Of a DNA stretch of 64,000 nt, positions 34,858-46,451 are shown piece by piece (position 1 is the stretch's first letter; each line of letters opens with the position of its first letter). The stretch spans positions 1 through 64,000 of the forward strand of contig OENT01000940.1 in NCBI GenBank assembly GCA_900239685.1, read 5' to 3'. The notes beneath the pieces are model-generated. The model was given only the letters and a program-made list of their open reading frames with translations, was not told the DNA's origin and did no database searches. This DNA is from Rotaria macrura. Its lineage: Eukaryota; Rotifera; Eurotatoria; Philodinida; Philodinidae. The position numbers were made by a program, and so were the translations under genes.

Positions 34858-36180
34858 GGAAGAATGAATGTAAAGGGAAAAATTTGATTGGTTTTTATTT
34901 AATCCATTACACATTAAAGATATTCAGGTGGCGTTATAGGATGCTAAAGAAAATACTTTTTTCTCAATGGAATAAATAAAATGAAATGAATAAATAATTG
35001 AATTTCGAATTAATAATAGTATGATAGATCAAATTGTTTCTTCGGGTATAAAAGGAAACGTAAAGTATGAAAAGCAGGCAACAAACACAAAAAAAATGAC
35101 TTACTCACCTCTTCTTCCAATGGGCGACTTCACCAATCGACAATGGAACGAGTACACACGTAGCATAGAAGATACCATTGCTTTTTGTCATTATTTAGGT
35201 TTCATTGCAGTTATTCCTCGATCAGCATGCAACAAAGGGCATGAAAATTGGTATTTAGGTGCTAATAAAGGATATCAGGATAATATTATTGGCATTGTCG
35301 AACTTGTCGAGCGAATCGTTCGATTCGCGATGAAATTGTTTTTTCTCAATCAAAGCTTAAGTTGTCTCAAATTTTAGACTTAATGTTCTACTGGTCCCAA
35401 TCACTCGATAATCATGAATATTTACGTCGTCATTGTCGTTTTGGTAGTGAAAGCACAATCGTTGATTGGAAAAGCATGACAGGTGAAATTTTTACATCGT
35501 ATTTTCTGAAATTTCCTTGTGCTATAGGTGGAACAGGTCATATCGTCGAGATCGATGAAAGCTCGTGGACAAAAAGAAAGTATAACACAGAGGTCGACTA
35601 GTCAATAATCAATTGGTATTTGGAGGTATAGATAGAGATACGAGGGATTACTTTGCTGTCTTATTAGATCGTCACGACGCCGCTACACTTCTACCGATCA
35701 TAGAAAAATATATTCTTTCAGGAAATACAATATACAGCTATCAATGGAAGACTTACAATAACATTTCTCGTCTACCGCCTGACGGCTACTCACGCGATAC
35801 CGTTAATCATTGAAGAAATTTCGTCTAACCTGTCACACTTGCATACACCCAAAACATTGAAAATATGTGGATGTGTGCCAAGATGAAAAAAATTAACACG
35901 GAGCAACATGTTACTCAGCTACAGACTCATCTAAGCGAATTCATCTGGCGAAAACAATTTGGTGATCGACCTTTTGAAAAATTATTTCGGCACATAAGGC
36001 TATGGTATCCTCTTGTTTGATCAAATATGTTTTTCTTCAATCATTGTCTATAGGCTCAGTTTTATTCTTTTTCCTCTTAAATAAACTTCTCTTATGGCTC
36101 ATTGCGCCCTCTCACTTACTTTTCTTCTCAATGGATTAAATAAACACCAATCAAATTTTTTCTCTTTCTTTTCATTCTTC
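34858..36180 (+). mobile_element. Merlin-family DNA transposon (decayed), about 1.3 kb
   Basis: Inverted ends surround a transposase pseudogene: on the left ggaagaatgaatg...aaatttgattggttttta tttaatccatt, on the right its reverse complement with a few differences, ending ...cattcttcc at 36180. I could not find a convincing 8-9-bp target duplication, so the outer edges may be off by some bases. Confidence 0.7.
35021..36020 (+). pseudogene. ISXO2/IS1016-like (Merlin) transposase pseudogene
   Basis: The protein matches the ISXO2-like DDE family: HENWYLGANKGY, GGTGHIVEIDESSWTKRKYN (first catalytic Asp in EIDES), QLVFGGIDRDTRDYF, LLPIIEKYIL, IENMWMCAK and FIWRKQFGDRPFEKL. It cannot be active. The frame shifts near 35290 and near 35592, there are in-frame stops at 35811-35813 and 35826-35828, and the expected second catalytic Asp in I-Y-S-D-x-W is Tyr (S-Y-Q-W). 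Merlin elements link bacterial IS1016 and animals. The copy is old compared with the giant palindrome, but its terminal repeats are still readable. Confidence 0.85.
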
Positions 36181-36223
36181 CTCAATTAGACACCATCCAC
36201 GCTACAGAAATAATACGGTATTA

Positions 36224-36607
36224 GGCCTTGTCTACACAAGAAAATTTAATGCGGATTAATTTTGAATTAAATATACAAGCGTCTACACTTATAACTTTAA
36301 TGCATCAATCAGAACTGGCAAGTGACCACTATGATATAGTCGAATTGAATAATTCTTGCACATGTTTACGAACAAGTGTTGCCTCTATCTTTCTCTAGCT
36401 CATTTATCATGTTGAAAAGATCTATCTGTCGATGACATAAAGCGGCTTTATCGGGGCATTTTCATTGTTCTAATTAGTGGATCAACTTGTTTCTCGATTG
36501 GTGCATTAAAACTTAGTGCGACTCTGAAACCGCATTAAAAGGGAAGTAAATTTTTGACCAACCATTTTCCTTAATTCAGCATAATTTTTTCTAGTGTAGA
36601 CTAGGCC
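36224..36607. mobile_element. 384-bp MITE with GGCC[TA]TGTCTACAC ends
   Basis: The left end ggccttgtctacacaagaaa and the right end (reversed) ggcctagtctacactagaaa agree over about 30 bp and continue to aattatgc-like sequence. No open frame. The GTCTACAC end type is common in non-autonomous elements; no superfamily is assigned. Confidence 0.7.
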
Positions 36608-36794
36608 ATAAGCGGTTCACATCGTGTAGAAGTACCAAAATAAACACCAAACGAACAGCATGCTTGATGCTCTCACATTAGGATTTTTCTTTTCTTATTG
36701 AGAGCGACAAAAAATTCAGCCGTTCGTTACAACTTGTTTGCATAAAGAACCAAATACAATAGTGAGTTAGAGGATACAGCAGTAGGAAATAAAT

Positions 36795-36919
36795 AGGAAT
36801 AAATGGAATAAATAACTGCTACAAAGATCATCGTCTTTATCTTCTCGTTTTTATTTCAATCTGAAATTTACATATAACTCAAGCTTTCGTGTTCCACTGA
36901 ACACATCATCAGGAGTGAC
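36795..36919 (+). repeat. Left inverted repeat around the Penelope-like fragment (125 bp)
   Basis: Inverted near-copy of 38633-38757 (a few mismatches over 125 bp), from aggaataaatgg at the outer end to ggagtgac at the inner end. Confidence 0.8.
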
Positions 36920-37139
36920 TTCACGTTCAATTGAATTCAATTTATATAACCCATTGTAGAGAGAAAAATAAAAATAAACAGCGACTGTTCATAATTACTT
37001 GACATCAAACGATATATATAACCTGAGAAGCAACCAGAACGATTTATCCTTAATGAAACAACAATCAATGAGACAACGTATCAATACCACCCCTCATGTA
37101 ATAATTTTCATTGATCTTTAGAAACAAACAAACGTTGAA

Positions 37140-37640
37140 ACGAATAAAAATGATAACAACATCATCTATTTCACCATAGCATATTATGGACAAGAATCGT
37201 TAGTTTTTGCAGCAAGAATCAAATGAATTTGTAAAAAGCTTGTACTTAATCTAAAGATTGAATTTGCTTATAAGAAACATTTAAGTCTTAAAAGAATATT
37301 TCTACCAATCCTAAAAGGAAAAAATGAAACAAAAGATATGAAAAACCTAATATATTCAACACCATGCTCTAACTGTAACAAAGTATATATAGGAGAAACA
37401 AGTCGGATACGAGAAACTCGAATGGCTGAAAATCAAGCAAAAATAAGAGCATTAGCATCCGACTCAAAACTTGTTGAACATATAGAACAAAATAAACATG
37501 AGTTTAATTTCTCAAAAGTAGAGACACTGGTTCGAGAGACGGATTGGAGAAAAGGGACTATAAGAGAGAGCATCCTCACCAACATAACATGTGGCAATGC
37601 CATAAACAATACCAAACACATGTTTCGCATCATTAGCTAA
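37140..37640 (+). pseudogene. Penelope-like retroelement fragment with GIY-YIG endonuclease
   Basis: The open part (37338-37640) encodes a GIY-YIG endonuclease of the Penelope type: NLIYSTPCSNCNKVYIGETS, R-x-x-E-x-R, then KLVEHIEQNKHEFNF and the late R-E-T-D-W-R. Upstream in the same frame the reverse-transcriptase-to-endonuclease linker is readable (ITIAYYG-like, then KKHLSLKRIFLPILKGKNE), but with an in-frame TGA near 37227. The reverse transcriptase itself is missing, so this is a 5'-truncated or eroded copy. It is bracketed by 125-bp inverted repeats at 36795 and 38633. Downstream to 38630 is very AT-rich with no gene. Confidence 0.8.
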
Positions 37641-38632
37641 TTCTAACATTCACAAGTCAAACTATAATAAATCTATTTAACCAAATTACTAAGATTCACC
37701 TATTCTTACTCATCTTATTTTATACTTCAATTCATATCATGCCAACAACTTAGCTTAACTCATCAATTCAAAAAACGAAACTTAATTCAATTCAATTCTT
37801 ACTCTTATTTACATCACTCTTCTTAATTATACTCAAATCTTATAACAAAGAAATATATTTCTCTCACTAATATTCAACACATCTTACAATCTCCTAACTC
37901 TAATGTTTCTGATTCAATTTCATCTTTTACGTGTTATTGTGAAACTCATACTTGCATCTCTCACTTCTCTGTCTATACGATATTATAACTAATTGTCACT
38001 TTCTTTCTTCTTATTTTCAATCTAAACGTATCATACTCATATAAGGAAGAGTAGAGCATACTAATATAAGATAAACCAGAATGATACACCATGTGAAAGT
38101 AACGTGAATACACCAACATAAAGACAAAAATAACTAAAACTATATAAATGAAACTAAAAAAAGAAAAACAAACTGAACCAGATAACAACTAAACAAGTAA
38201 AAAAACAAAACCCGTATCACAAAAAAAATAAAAATAAATTTATAAATCACACAAGAACTAAACATAACAAAATAAAAAAGAAATAAAAACAAAAATAAAC
38301 AATATTACGAAGAAATATAGCAATAGAACAAAAACATAAAGTAGAAGCAGAAATAAAAAATTTAACAAAACATACATATATGCATACACCTAACCAAAAG
38401 TAATCGTTGGATTACATAGATATCAGTTACTTCGCATGTACTATTCTGGTTATCATATTGTATAATTCTTGCATTACTTATACGAGTACGAAGTTCAGAA
38501 ACTATTCAAAAAATTTACTGTTCATTTTTTTTACGTGGTCTTAGTCAAAACTCATATATGTACTTGTATACTATAATATCAATGTTTGTCTTACGTTTTG
38601 CACTTCATTATAATTTACTCAACTTCTACATT

Positions 38633-38757
38633 GTCACTCCTGACGATGTGTTCAGTGGAACAAGAAAGCTTGAGTTATTTGTAAATTTCAGATTAAAATA
38701 AAAACGAGAAGATAAAGACGATGATCTTTGAAGCAAATATTTATTCCATTTATTCCT
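38633..38757 (-). repeat. Right inverted repeat around the Penelope-like fragment (125 bp)
   Basis: Inverted partner of 36795-36919. It starts gtcactcc and ends ggaataaat... reversed. Together the arms and the fragment span about 1.96 kb. Confidence 0.8.
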
Positions 38758-38916
38758 ACAAGTACAATAGCTTAAGAGTTGGCCACAAGAGAAGGTACGC
38801 CACTCCAAACATTCGATGAAAGAGAAAAAACTTAATGTAAGTCTCGCGGTACTGATGGTAAGGGTGTACAGGTGTTATTAAGAAAAGAATAGCCCTAACT
38901 ACACACACGAACACCA

Positions 38917-41027
38917 CCCATGGCGTAAAATATGTAAGGAAACGCACTGCATAACGCGTTTGTGAAGTTCGCACATGCGTTTTTCTCTGTTTTTTCGAGA
39001 GGGAGTGCATTTCGCAGCATCTTTACTTAGATAGAATGCGTTCTGTTGCCTTGACTTTTCGAGATGATATGAAGCACTTCTTTTTCGAGGTTACGTTTCG
39101 AAACTTTTACGAAGCGAAACGCTATCGAATTAATGTTGATCGGCCAGGAACGCATTTTACAGATCCTCAATTAAGAGAAAACGCGAAACGCGTCTTTTAA
39201 AATGTATTTTGCATCGTTTACGCTTTGAATGATGAAAAACAAATCTCTTTCATCGCAGCATCTGCCACCAAACTTATCTTCATGGAGCATGTGGGTTAAG
39301 AAAACTCCCGTATTTTCATGATGGTCGAAATTATACGAACTGGTTTTACAAAAGATTTGCTGATTGTATTATTTTTGGTCATGAAGATGGCGGTGAAAAT
39401 CTTCGATGACCAAGGTCAGAATCGAATTTTTCTAATGCTTAGGCAGATTACATAATTTTCTAAATCTAATTCCAAGTTAGACTAGCAATGAACATTTGAG
39501 TGTAACAAAAGTATATCTCTTGTTAGAAAAATTGTTTCACTAGTTTTTCATTCAAATGAAACGCGTTTCGTGTCAATGAATTCAGAACTGTATTAAGCAT
39601 TAACAAACTTGAAAAAACTCAGTGACGACTGAAGTAAAAATGATGTGTATGACAGCTTAGCGTTACTGTAAGAGAAAAGAATTTTAGGGCAACATATATT
39701 TTGTAATAATTATTCTTGTGAATTTACTTCTTTATAGTATCTGATTATATACGTACTCTCGGAAATATGACTGTAATATGAACTTCGTTCGTATGTTATC
39801 GATGCAGCTAATTATGGCTTGCTCATGGAAGAGATTAGAATTACAGAAAAAAGTTTCTTTTAATTATGAATATGTTTGGTCTTACTGAGCATGGATTTGC
39901 CTTTACGAAAGATTATTAAATTCAGGAAAAACTTTGATAAAATTAAGAAATTAAAAAATTAAAATAGGAATTCTTTAGAATTTTGACATATGAAATTTAA
40001 TTCTTTCAAATTTCAAATCCATTTTATATCGAATTAAATTCATTTTCGTTGGACATTTCCGCTTAGAAAAATATTTTTGCTGATATTTCTCTATAAGTTA
40101 AATTAAAAATAAGGTAACAGTGTAAAAATTTCGGTTTAGTTGGTAGTTTCTCATTATTTAGTTGTGATTGTTGATTGTATACTCATGATGATGCATAGTT
40201 TATATGTTGCTATTGAACACGTAACCTTTCTTCGTCTATTTTTTATTACTATCTATCCTTCATTAGCTGATCGTTTACTCTGACAGTATCAAGATATATG
40301 TGCTCTCTCATCACTGTCATTACTATTGTTCATCGATTCTTTCCTTTCCTCTACTTTCTTACGTAATATATATCTCTCTCCCTTTCTCTCTCCTTCTTGT
40401 GGCATATATAAATGGATGCTTTCGGTGTAAACGATGGGATTTGTGATATGGGGAAGTTAAATAAGGTGTAATACCATCAGCACTATCTCTTCTTCTATCT
40501 AAAATCGTCACAAACAGAAAATCCCACTGCTACTTGGATAAAAGCAGGAAAATAAATATGATTCTTCATCACTCATTCAGATGTGAAACAGAAACTGATT
40601 CAAATAAGTTTACATGACACGTCTAAATAAGAGTATAATAAACACAAATACTACACGACTATTGTAGTGGAATGGTATGTGCGGATATCTTCTACTCTGG
40701 TGTTCTCGTGTTTGAATCCGCCTCTTCAGTCTATCAAAATAAATGCAGGTAAGCTCCAACATGATATAATTTAATTGCAAATGGGTTTATGGATAGCATC
40801 TATTAGCTGAGTTCTACGAAGTCATCGTGGTTTTAATTTTTTTGCCACCAAATTATGAAATACCATAGTTTGAGAAAATTGCGAAATACTGCTAAGAAAG
40901 AATCGCACCGCAACGTTTATTTTAGCAGATGTGAAACGCGTTAAACCGGCCAGCATTAACGCGTTTCGCAACAATGGAGAAATGCGTTTTCGAAACGCGT
41001 TTTTTTCGCTGAAAATTACGCCATGGG
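38917..41027. mobile_element. Possible 2.1-kb element with CCCATGGCGTAA ends
   Basis: cccatggcgtaa at 38917-38928 and its inverse ttacgccatggg at 41016-41027 lie outside dense AACGCGTTTCG motifs near both ends (38927-39190, 40905-41000). The inner match is weak. If real, it truncates the hAT fragment on its right. No transposase was recognised inside. Confidence 0.35.
39036..39200 (+). CDS. Coding-like open stretch, 54 codons, unknown
   Basis: Open from ATG at 39036 (and upstream for some tens of codons) to TAA at 39198. It encodes a mixed sequence with YRINVDRPGTHFTDPQLREN. A second open stretch at 39262-39411 (TYLHGACGLRKLPYFHDG, then NWFYKRFADCIIFGHEDGG) follows after a TCGCAG acceptor-like site. 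They could be exons of one unrecognised gene or of a transposase within the candidate element at 38917-41027. No family match. Confidence 0.2.
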   Translation: MRSVALTFRDDMKHFFFEVTFRNFYEAKRYRINVDRPGTHFTDPQLRENAKRVF

Positions 41028-41039
41028 CATCCACCTGGG

Positions 41040-41790
41040 TAATTCACAATCGAGGTTTTCAATTGTAGTTTTATTTTAATGAATTTGATCGGATTGAAAA
41101 GCATGCTGTAATTATTTGATCAAGTAATGATCAGCACAACCGATATTAATACATTGTTCTCAAATCGCTGATACCATTTTCGGTTCATTGTCGATTACGA
41201 AAAATTTTGCTGAATCGAACTGGAGCTTATATTGTTCTAAAATTCTATTCACAAATTCTCGAAGATGTTGTGCTGAATGACTGACTGCATCGCATGGAAA
41301 GCAGCCAAGAATAAACGTGAACAATTGATAATCATGAACAACATATCGTAGCAATATACAACAATAATTAATGCCTAAACAAATGTAGAAAAATCACTTC
41401 GATTGCTGCTTTTATTAGTTGATAAGTAAAATATTTAATATTCTAACCTGTATGGGCCTCTGTCCATTGATAGACTAGCAAGCAAAAACTTGTTAACTTT
41501 TCACCAACATCAATCAAGTGAATCTTGTACGTTTCATAGAGTTTAATTACATTTCTACTGATCTGAAAATGCATTAGGTTGAACAATATAGTTAGAATAT
41601 TGACATCATTTATGCTTCTTACTGTTGTTCGATGTGGAAGAAGATCTGTTACTTTTATTGATGACTTACTACTGGCTTGACCAACAACAAATAAACCTTT
41701 TGCTAAATTTTTAAACCCATCATCATTCATAACTTCAAATGCACGTCCAGCAAGAGGAAAAAACTCTGTACATGCTTCTGTGTCAGACAT
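41040..41790 (-). pseudogene. hAT transposase, N-terminal fragment, decayed
   Basis: The two longest open parts join across a 73-nt intron (41375-41447, GTTAGA..TTTAG, phase 1). Readable segments are FFPLAGRAFEVMNDDGFKNL, KVTDLLPHRTTV and, after the intron, LGCFPCDAVSHSAQHLREF and VIDNEPKMVSAI, which match hAT transposases before and around the D-N-E catalytic region. Beyond 41160 the frame has stops (CADHYLIK* and later), and homology ends near 41040 where the candidate element at 38917-41027 begins. The C-terminal dimerisation region is missing. Confidence 0.75.
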
Positions 41791-41875
41791 TTTAACTTTC
41801 TTTGGGATTGTTTTGAAGAAGAATGAAAGTCGAGAACAGTTTTTTCAGAAAGAAATTTTGATTTTTATATTTTAG

Positions 41876-42132
41876 AGCATGAAGTAGCATGTGTACGCAA
41901 ACAATTAGAAAATTTTAATGATAAATATGGCAATAATACCTTGCATTTATTGCGAGATACATACCAATGTCGATCACTGTTGACAAAAATAAGGTGAAAC
42001 AATTGCCAACAATCGCTTTATTTTAATGTTTTCCTCTTCTCAACGAATTATATCGATGAATCATTATTTTTTATTAACAGTGCATTTGGTCAACCCAATA
42101 CTCAAATTTCACAAGTATCACGGATAGGATAA
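41876..42132 (+). CDS. 3' end of an unrecognised plus-strand gene (two exons)
   Basis: Exon 41876-41993 (after TTTTAG, before GTGAAA) and exon 42081-42132 (after TTAACAG) join in phase (AG|T) and end at TAA 42130-42132. The predicted tail is a charged helix (EHEVACVRKQLENFNDKYG) then SAFGQPNTQISQVSRIG. I recognise no family. Upstream exons are not seen; the hAT fragment sits immediately upstream in the opposite orientation, so the gene is probably truncated by transposon insertion. Confidence 0.35.
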
Positions 42133-42961
42133 ATTTCTATAAGAGCAATATTGTATAATTCGATTCTCGAAGGTAGATCAAATTCACTATCATAACTATC
42201 AAGTAGAATGGTTCTTCTAAGTTTGAAGACATTAATGAATTTATTTTCTATATCTTACTTGGAACTGTTCATTGCGAGTCTGATGTATGATTATTACAAT
42301 CAAATTAAAAAACGTCAAGTAATCTATTTTTTCTATATTCAGTCAAGTTCATTGTCTCAGTTCTCATGTGTAATTATTCTCATAAAATTCACAAACAATG
42401 AATAAAGTATTCCTTTTTGTCGTAGATCACGCACATCCTCGTACTATTCTTTAACTATTGGTTTAATAATATTCAAAAAGAATGATGCACTTTTTTGTCT
42501 CAAATTCAGTCGATCGCCATGATTGTCAGGTATGATTTTGTCATAACATTCAAGAATGAATACATTTCCTTTTCTATCTTAGATGGAATCCACCGTCATG
42601 AGCCACATGTATGATCGTTGTAATAACATTCAAGAACGTGAACGAATTACTGTTCTCTATCTTGGATCAAGTTTAATATTACCACTGTCATATGTGATCT
42701 TGTAAGAAAACTCGACATTATGAATAAATTTCGTTTTCTTATCAGTCAAGTTCATCAACATCATTTGCTGGTACTATTACTTCAATCAAATCAAATAGCG
42801 ATAATAAAATGCCTTTCTCTATCGAACGTTAATTTTCCCATCAGAAATCATCGGTTGAGTTATCAGGAACAAATACAACAATTAGAATGCGTTTACTTTC
42901 TCTCTCTCATACTATAGGTTCCTCATCATAGATCACAGCTACAATTATTAGAATGAAAGTG

Positions 42962-43099
42962 AGGGTGTGGATGTGGGTGTTGGTTCTGCGGTGGGAGTTA
43001 CTCCTTGGATCGATTGTGTTAGAGTCCTCTAACAAGCCAGATCCACACACTACCGACATCCATACGGACGCCCACGTTCAAAATAACACCCACACCCTT
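42962..43099. mobile_element. GGGTGTG-type hairpin element, 138 bp
   Basis: The left end agggtgtggatgtgggtgtt and the right end aacacccacaccctt (reversed aagggtgtgggtgtt) are inverted; internal ggatgt / acatcc pairs continue the stem. Related copies at 16730, 17808, 22531 and 43661. Confidence 0.65.
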
Positions 43100-43660
43100 A
43101 TTATGACTTGCGAAGTGAATACTTGCGTAGAATCACTATCATGAAAGGTATGCTGTAAACCAACTTCAAGACTTCGTTCATTCCAAGCACCTTCGAGTTT
43201 GATATTCCTCACGAATGTTCTTAAAATACTTGACTTTCTTTCCCAAGAAAATACTCTTACAGTGATACTCCTTTCTGAATTATAATTTCGATAACCAGTG
43301 ATTTACATTTCAAGTGCGTTACTAGGAGGTCCTGCCTCTTTTAAACTATCTGAAGTACGTTGAAATATGGCATAAATAGTCTCTTTTACAGCATGCAATA
43401 AGGTAAATATCGAAAGCGTTGCATCCAGTGGCAATAAAGTACGCGAACCGTTAATGGTTAAATATTTTCCTCGATTTCATTCTAATACAAACTGCATTGC
43501 TACATTGATATCATCTAATAATAATGCATTCATCTTATTTTTAAAATTTCCATTATCACAGGCACAGTCCGCTGGTCAAAGTCGGATAACGATTTCAAAA
43601 TTGTCATGTTCTGTTACTTCCTTCTCCACGATCCGACATTATAGAAAGATGAGTTTTGTA

Positions 43661-43738
43661 GGGTGTGGGTGTGCTTGAATCTATAGTACATCGACGCTAA
43701 CCCTTTCAACCGAGCCGCATACCTACACCCACACGCAC
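43661..43738. mobile_element. GGGTGTG-type hairpin element, 78 bp
   Basis: gggtgtgggtgtgc at the left is inverted to gcgtgtgggtgtaggt (reverse of the right end). Same family as 42962-43099, with a shorter interior. Confidence 0.6.
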
Positions 43739-44695
43739 ATCGCTAGTGAATTGTGTCCAAACTAAACACAATTCTTAATCATCTACGTCGCTTTCTTCAC
43801 AGGAGCTCCTTTCATGGCACGCGCGCCTTTTGAACGCTCCTTCGTTTGTTGAAGAATTGGTGTAAGTTTTTCTTATAATTCTTTCGATACACCGATTTGT
43901 TTCATTGGCTTTGGTGACGATTGGCTAGGTTGCCGATTGCTTGGGTAGGTTTTTCTGCGCTGGAAAATGTTTTTTAGTTTTTGAGGGGAAAGAAGTTGGA
44001 AAAATTTTCAAAGAACTCAAGGCAGTATCACCATATGAAGTATTTTCATAGTTTTCTTTTCACAGTTGGATAAGCTTAAAACATAGGAGAATCTGGTAGC
44101 GGAAAGTTTTGTATTTTATTGCTAGTTTGAGAGTTACAGAATTTTTTATGAAATGTTTTTTAGCGTTTCAGTCACCTGTCCGTCACCTGTCCTAATTTTG
44201 TTGCTTCGATGATGGGGATGTGTTTCTTATAGATTTTGGAGAGCTCTGAATACGATGGAAGGGTCACCGGATGCCTATAGTAAGACTAGTTAATACGGTC
44301 AGGTGGACTTGGTAGTAGTATATACTGTTGAACGGGTATCTTAGGATAGTTTTTCATTCATACTGCGTGATTTTTTCCAATCTATTGTTTGACTATTGGA
44401 TAATAGAGCGGCTAATATTTTATTCAGCTGTGTCATTAGCAGTATTACCATACGTTTATTGTGTATGAACATCGTTTCGCCGTACTAGGTTCGGTGGAAG
44501 ATTGATCGTCATACGTTTGGCGAATATTCTTTTGCAAAGAATTTCGTTTTGCTGTAGCTCATCATTCAGCAAGACTATTTTTCGTCTTGACGTGACCGTT
44601 TCATTTCGCTCCCAATTATGTCTTTTCTTTTTCCTTGGACACTGCTGAATGCAATTCTGCTGACCAATGCATTGCTTTGTTTCATCGTTTATCTT

Positions 44696-44989
44696 TTAGT
44701 TATAGAAATGAGGTCGAATTTCCTGTTCGTCCTCTCGTTCAGAGTAATTCTGATATTCAATAGTATACTCAGCAGCGTTATTCCGTAAAATCGTTTGGTA
44801 GCAACACTGTTTATCGTTAATGGTTCTATTTATAAACTGTGTTGTCTCTAGTATTCGTTTTGACAGCAATGTAGGTAACAAAATATGTAAATAAACATGC
44901 GGATCATCGATTCTCGCTTGATTGCGACGCAGATTTTCTAATTCTTGAAAACTAAACACAGATTTTGGACGTTTATGAACGTCCTCTTA
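44696..44989 (-). CDS. C-terminal exon of an unrecognised protein
   Basis: A minus-strand open stretch of about 97 codons ends at TAA 44696-44698. It starts after an in-frame stop next to an ATAAG acceptor-like site near 44990 and reads VHKRPKSVFSFQELENLRRN, then DPHVYLHILLPTLLSKRILE, ending EDEQEIRPHFYN. The composition is protein-like (helical, charged), unlike the flanking AT-rich DNA. No family recognised. A preceding coding-like stretch (45055-45120) could not be joined in phase, so the model is incomplete. Confidence 0.35.
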
Positions 44990-46445
44990 TCAATATATTA
45001 AATTTCTCATATTTGGTTGTTTGATTTTCTATTCAAAAGATTGAAACATTAGACAGTCTGTTGGTAAAATGAGGACCATAATCTTCTATTTTTATTGTGA
45101 TTTCGAACTTTCGTATTGACTAATATAAGTGCTTATCTAACTAGGATATCCCATCCTTCTTTCTTTTCGGAGTAATCATTGTATTCATGGGCATTTGAGA
45201 ACGTAATCTAAAGTAACAGCGTATTCTGGATTGAAGCCTCATTTTAACGAATAGACTTTTCATTTTGACTCTTTCCAGCATCACTTTGGTATTGATAGCG
45301 TACCCTTCTACTCCCAAGGATGTTGTATATTTAACACTGGAAACCTTTTGTCATCGCTAATTATATGGTATGCAGTGCTGGTTTGTTGAAAAATTCGTTT
45401 GAATATTTCATATTCAAGAATTTTAAATTAACTTTTCCATAAATCAAATATTTTACTCTATTCTATCTTGATTTATGAGACAATATAGGAATGCACTTGT
45501 TTCACATACTCTAGCTATTATATACCCTATTTAGTTGCTATTGATTTCCATTAATATCCATTTATTTTTCTTCATGATTTGGAATTTTTACTTCTATAGT
45601 TGTGTATGCCTTTTTGTGTTCCACCAAAACATCTGTCATACAGAAGCCCATTGAGAGTTTTAAAAGTCGATTACATAATACGAATATGCTAACGATTAAG
45701 ACTCGGCATTTTCTGGCTAATAAAAAGTTAAACCATTATTGTATCATGTGCAGGTGATTTTTATGCTAGAATTTTCACAAACAAGGTTTATGGAAGCTTA
45801 TCGATGTGTTTGACACACAAGTCGATCTATTTTTCATTTTATTGACATAAAATCATCACATGTTCTCAATAGAATCTCTTAGCTTATATAAACTACAATA
45901 TTGGATAGGTAAAATTAAAAAGCAGCCTTTACTTCTCAGCTAATTGTGTACTTGTACAACTTTCAAAGAAAGATGAGTTCTAAAGATGCCTCCCATGACG
46001 ATAGAACAGGGATGAAACGGCCAGTGATCCTTTGAAATTCAAGTCCCTGATTTAATTACTATTATTTTCTGGTGACAGCAGTGCAGTTTTTGTCTTTGGA
46101 TGAACTTCAATTATCTGATGATATAGTGTCGTCTGGCAGAAGTGAAACCGGTGATGTTTGCTAGTACCGAATGGAACTCCATTTGAAACTGATATGTGTG
46201 TTGAGTGTCATCGACTTCCATACGAATAATTAAATACAAATAATAAGGTGTCTCCTATGAAATACGTATGGTTCCTATATAGTATTCGATTCAGAACTTC
46301 CCGGATGAGTCCCTTAGGCGAGGACGAAACGTCGTATGAAGCTTTTAACCGTTTCAACATGAGCATACCCATACCCACCCACATCCAAAACAATGAAAGG
46401 AGTCTCTCGGTTTCTGTCATAATGTAAATTATGCTCTGAAAGATT
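44990..46445. other. Gap with no supported gene
   Basis: AT-rich. A short minus-strand open stretch at 45055-45120 may be an upstream exon of the gene ending at 44696. No repeat family member with clear ends was found. Confidence 0.4.
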
Positions 46446-46451
46446 TTTATT
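46446..46451 (-). terminator. AATAAA overlapping the ART stop codon
   Basis: On the minus strand the coding end reads ACT TGA ATAAAA, so the poly(A) signal AATAAA begins within the stop codon. The 3' UTR would be only some tens of bases. Confidence 0.5.

Larger units (their letters stand above)
42133..43785. other. No gene seen; loosely repeated sequence and two GGGTGTG hairpins
   Basis: From 42200 to 42900 phrases such as gatcatg...tcaagttcatt...tatgat recur at about 130-200-bp spacing, suggesting a degenerate tandem or old duplications. Two hairpins of the GGGTGTG family follow. No coding region is supported. Confidence 0.4.

Noticed and set aside
43786..43965. Minus-strand basic peptide (TKERSKGARAMKGAPVKKAT) with a poly-Lys-like tail
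   Set aside because: An in-frame TAA interrupts it, no family is recognisable and no flanking exon joins; too weak to list as a gene.
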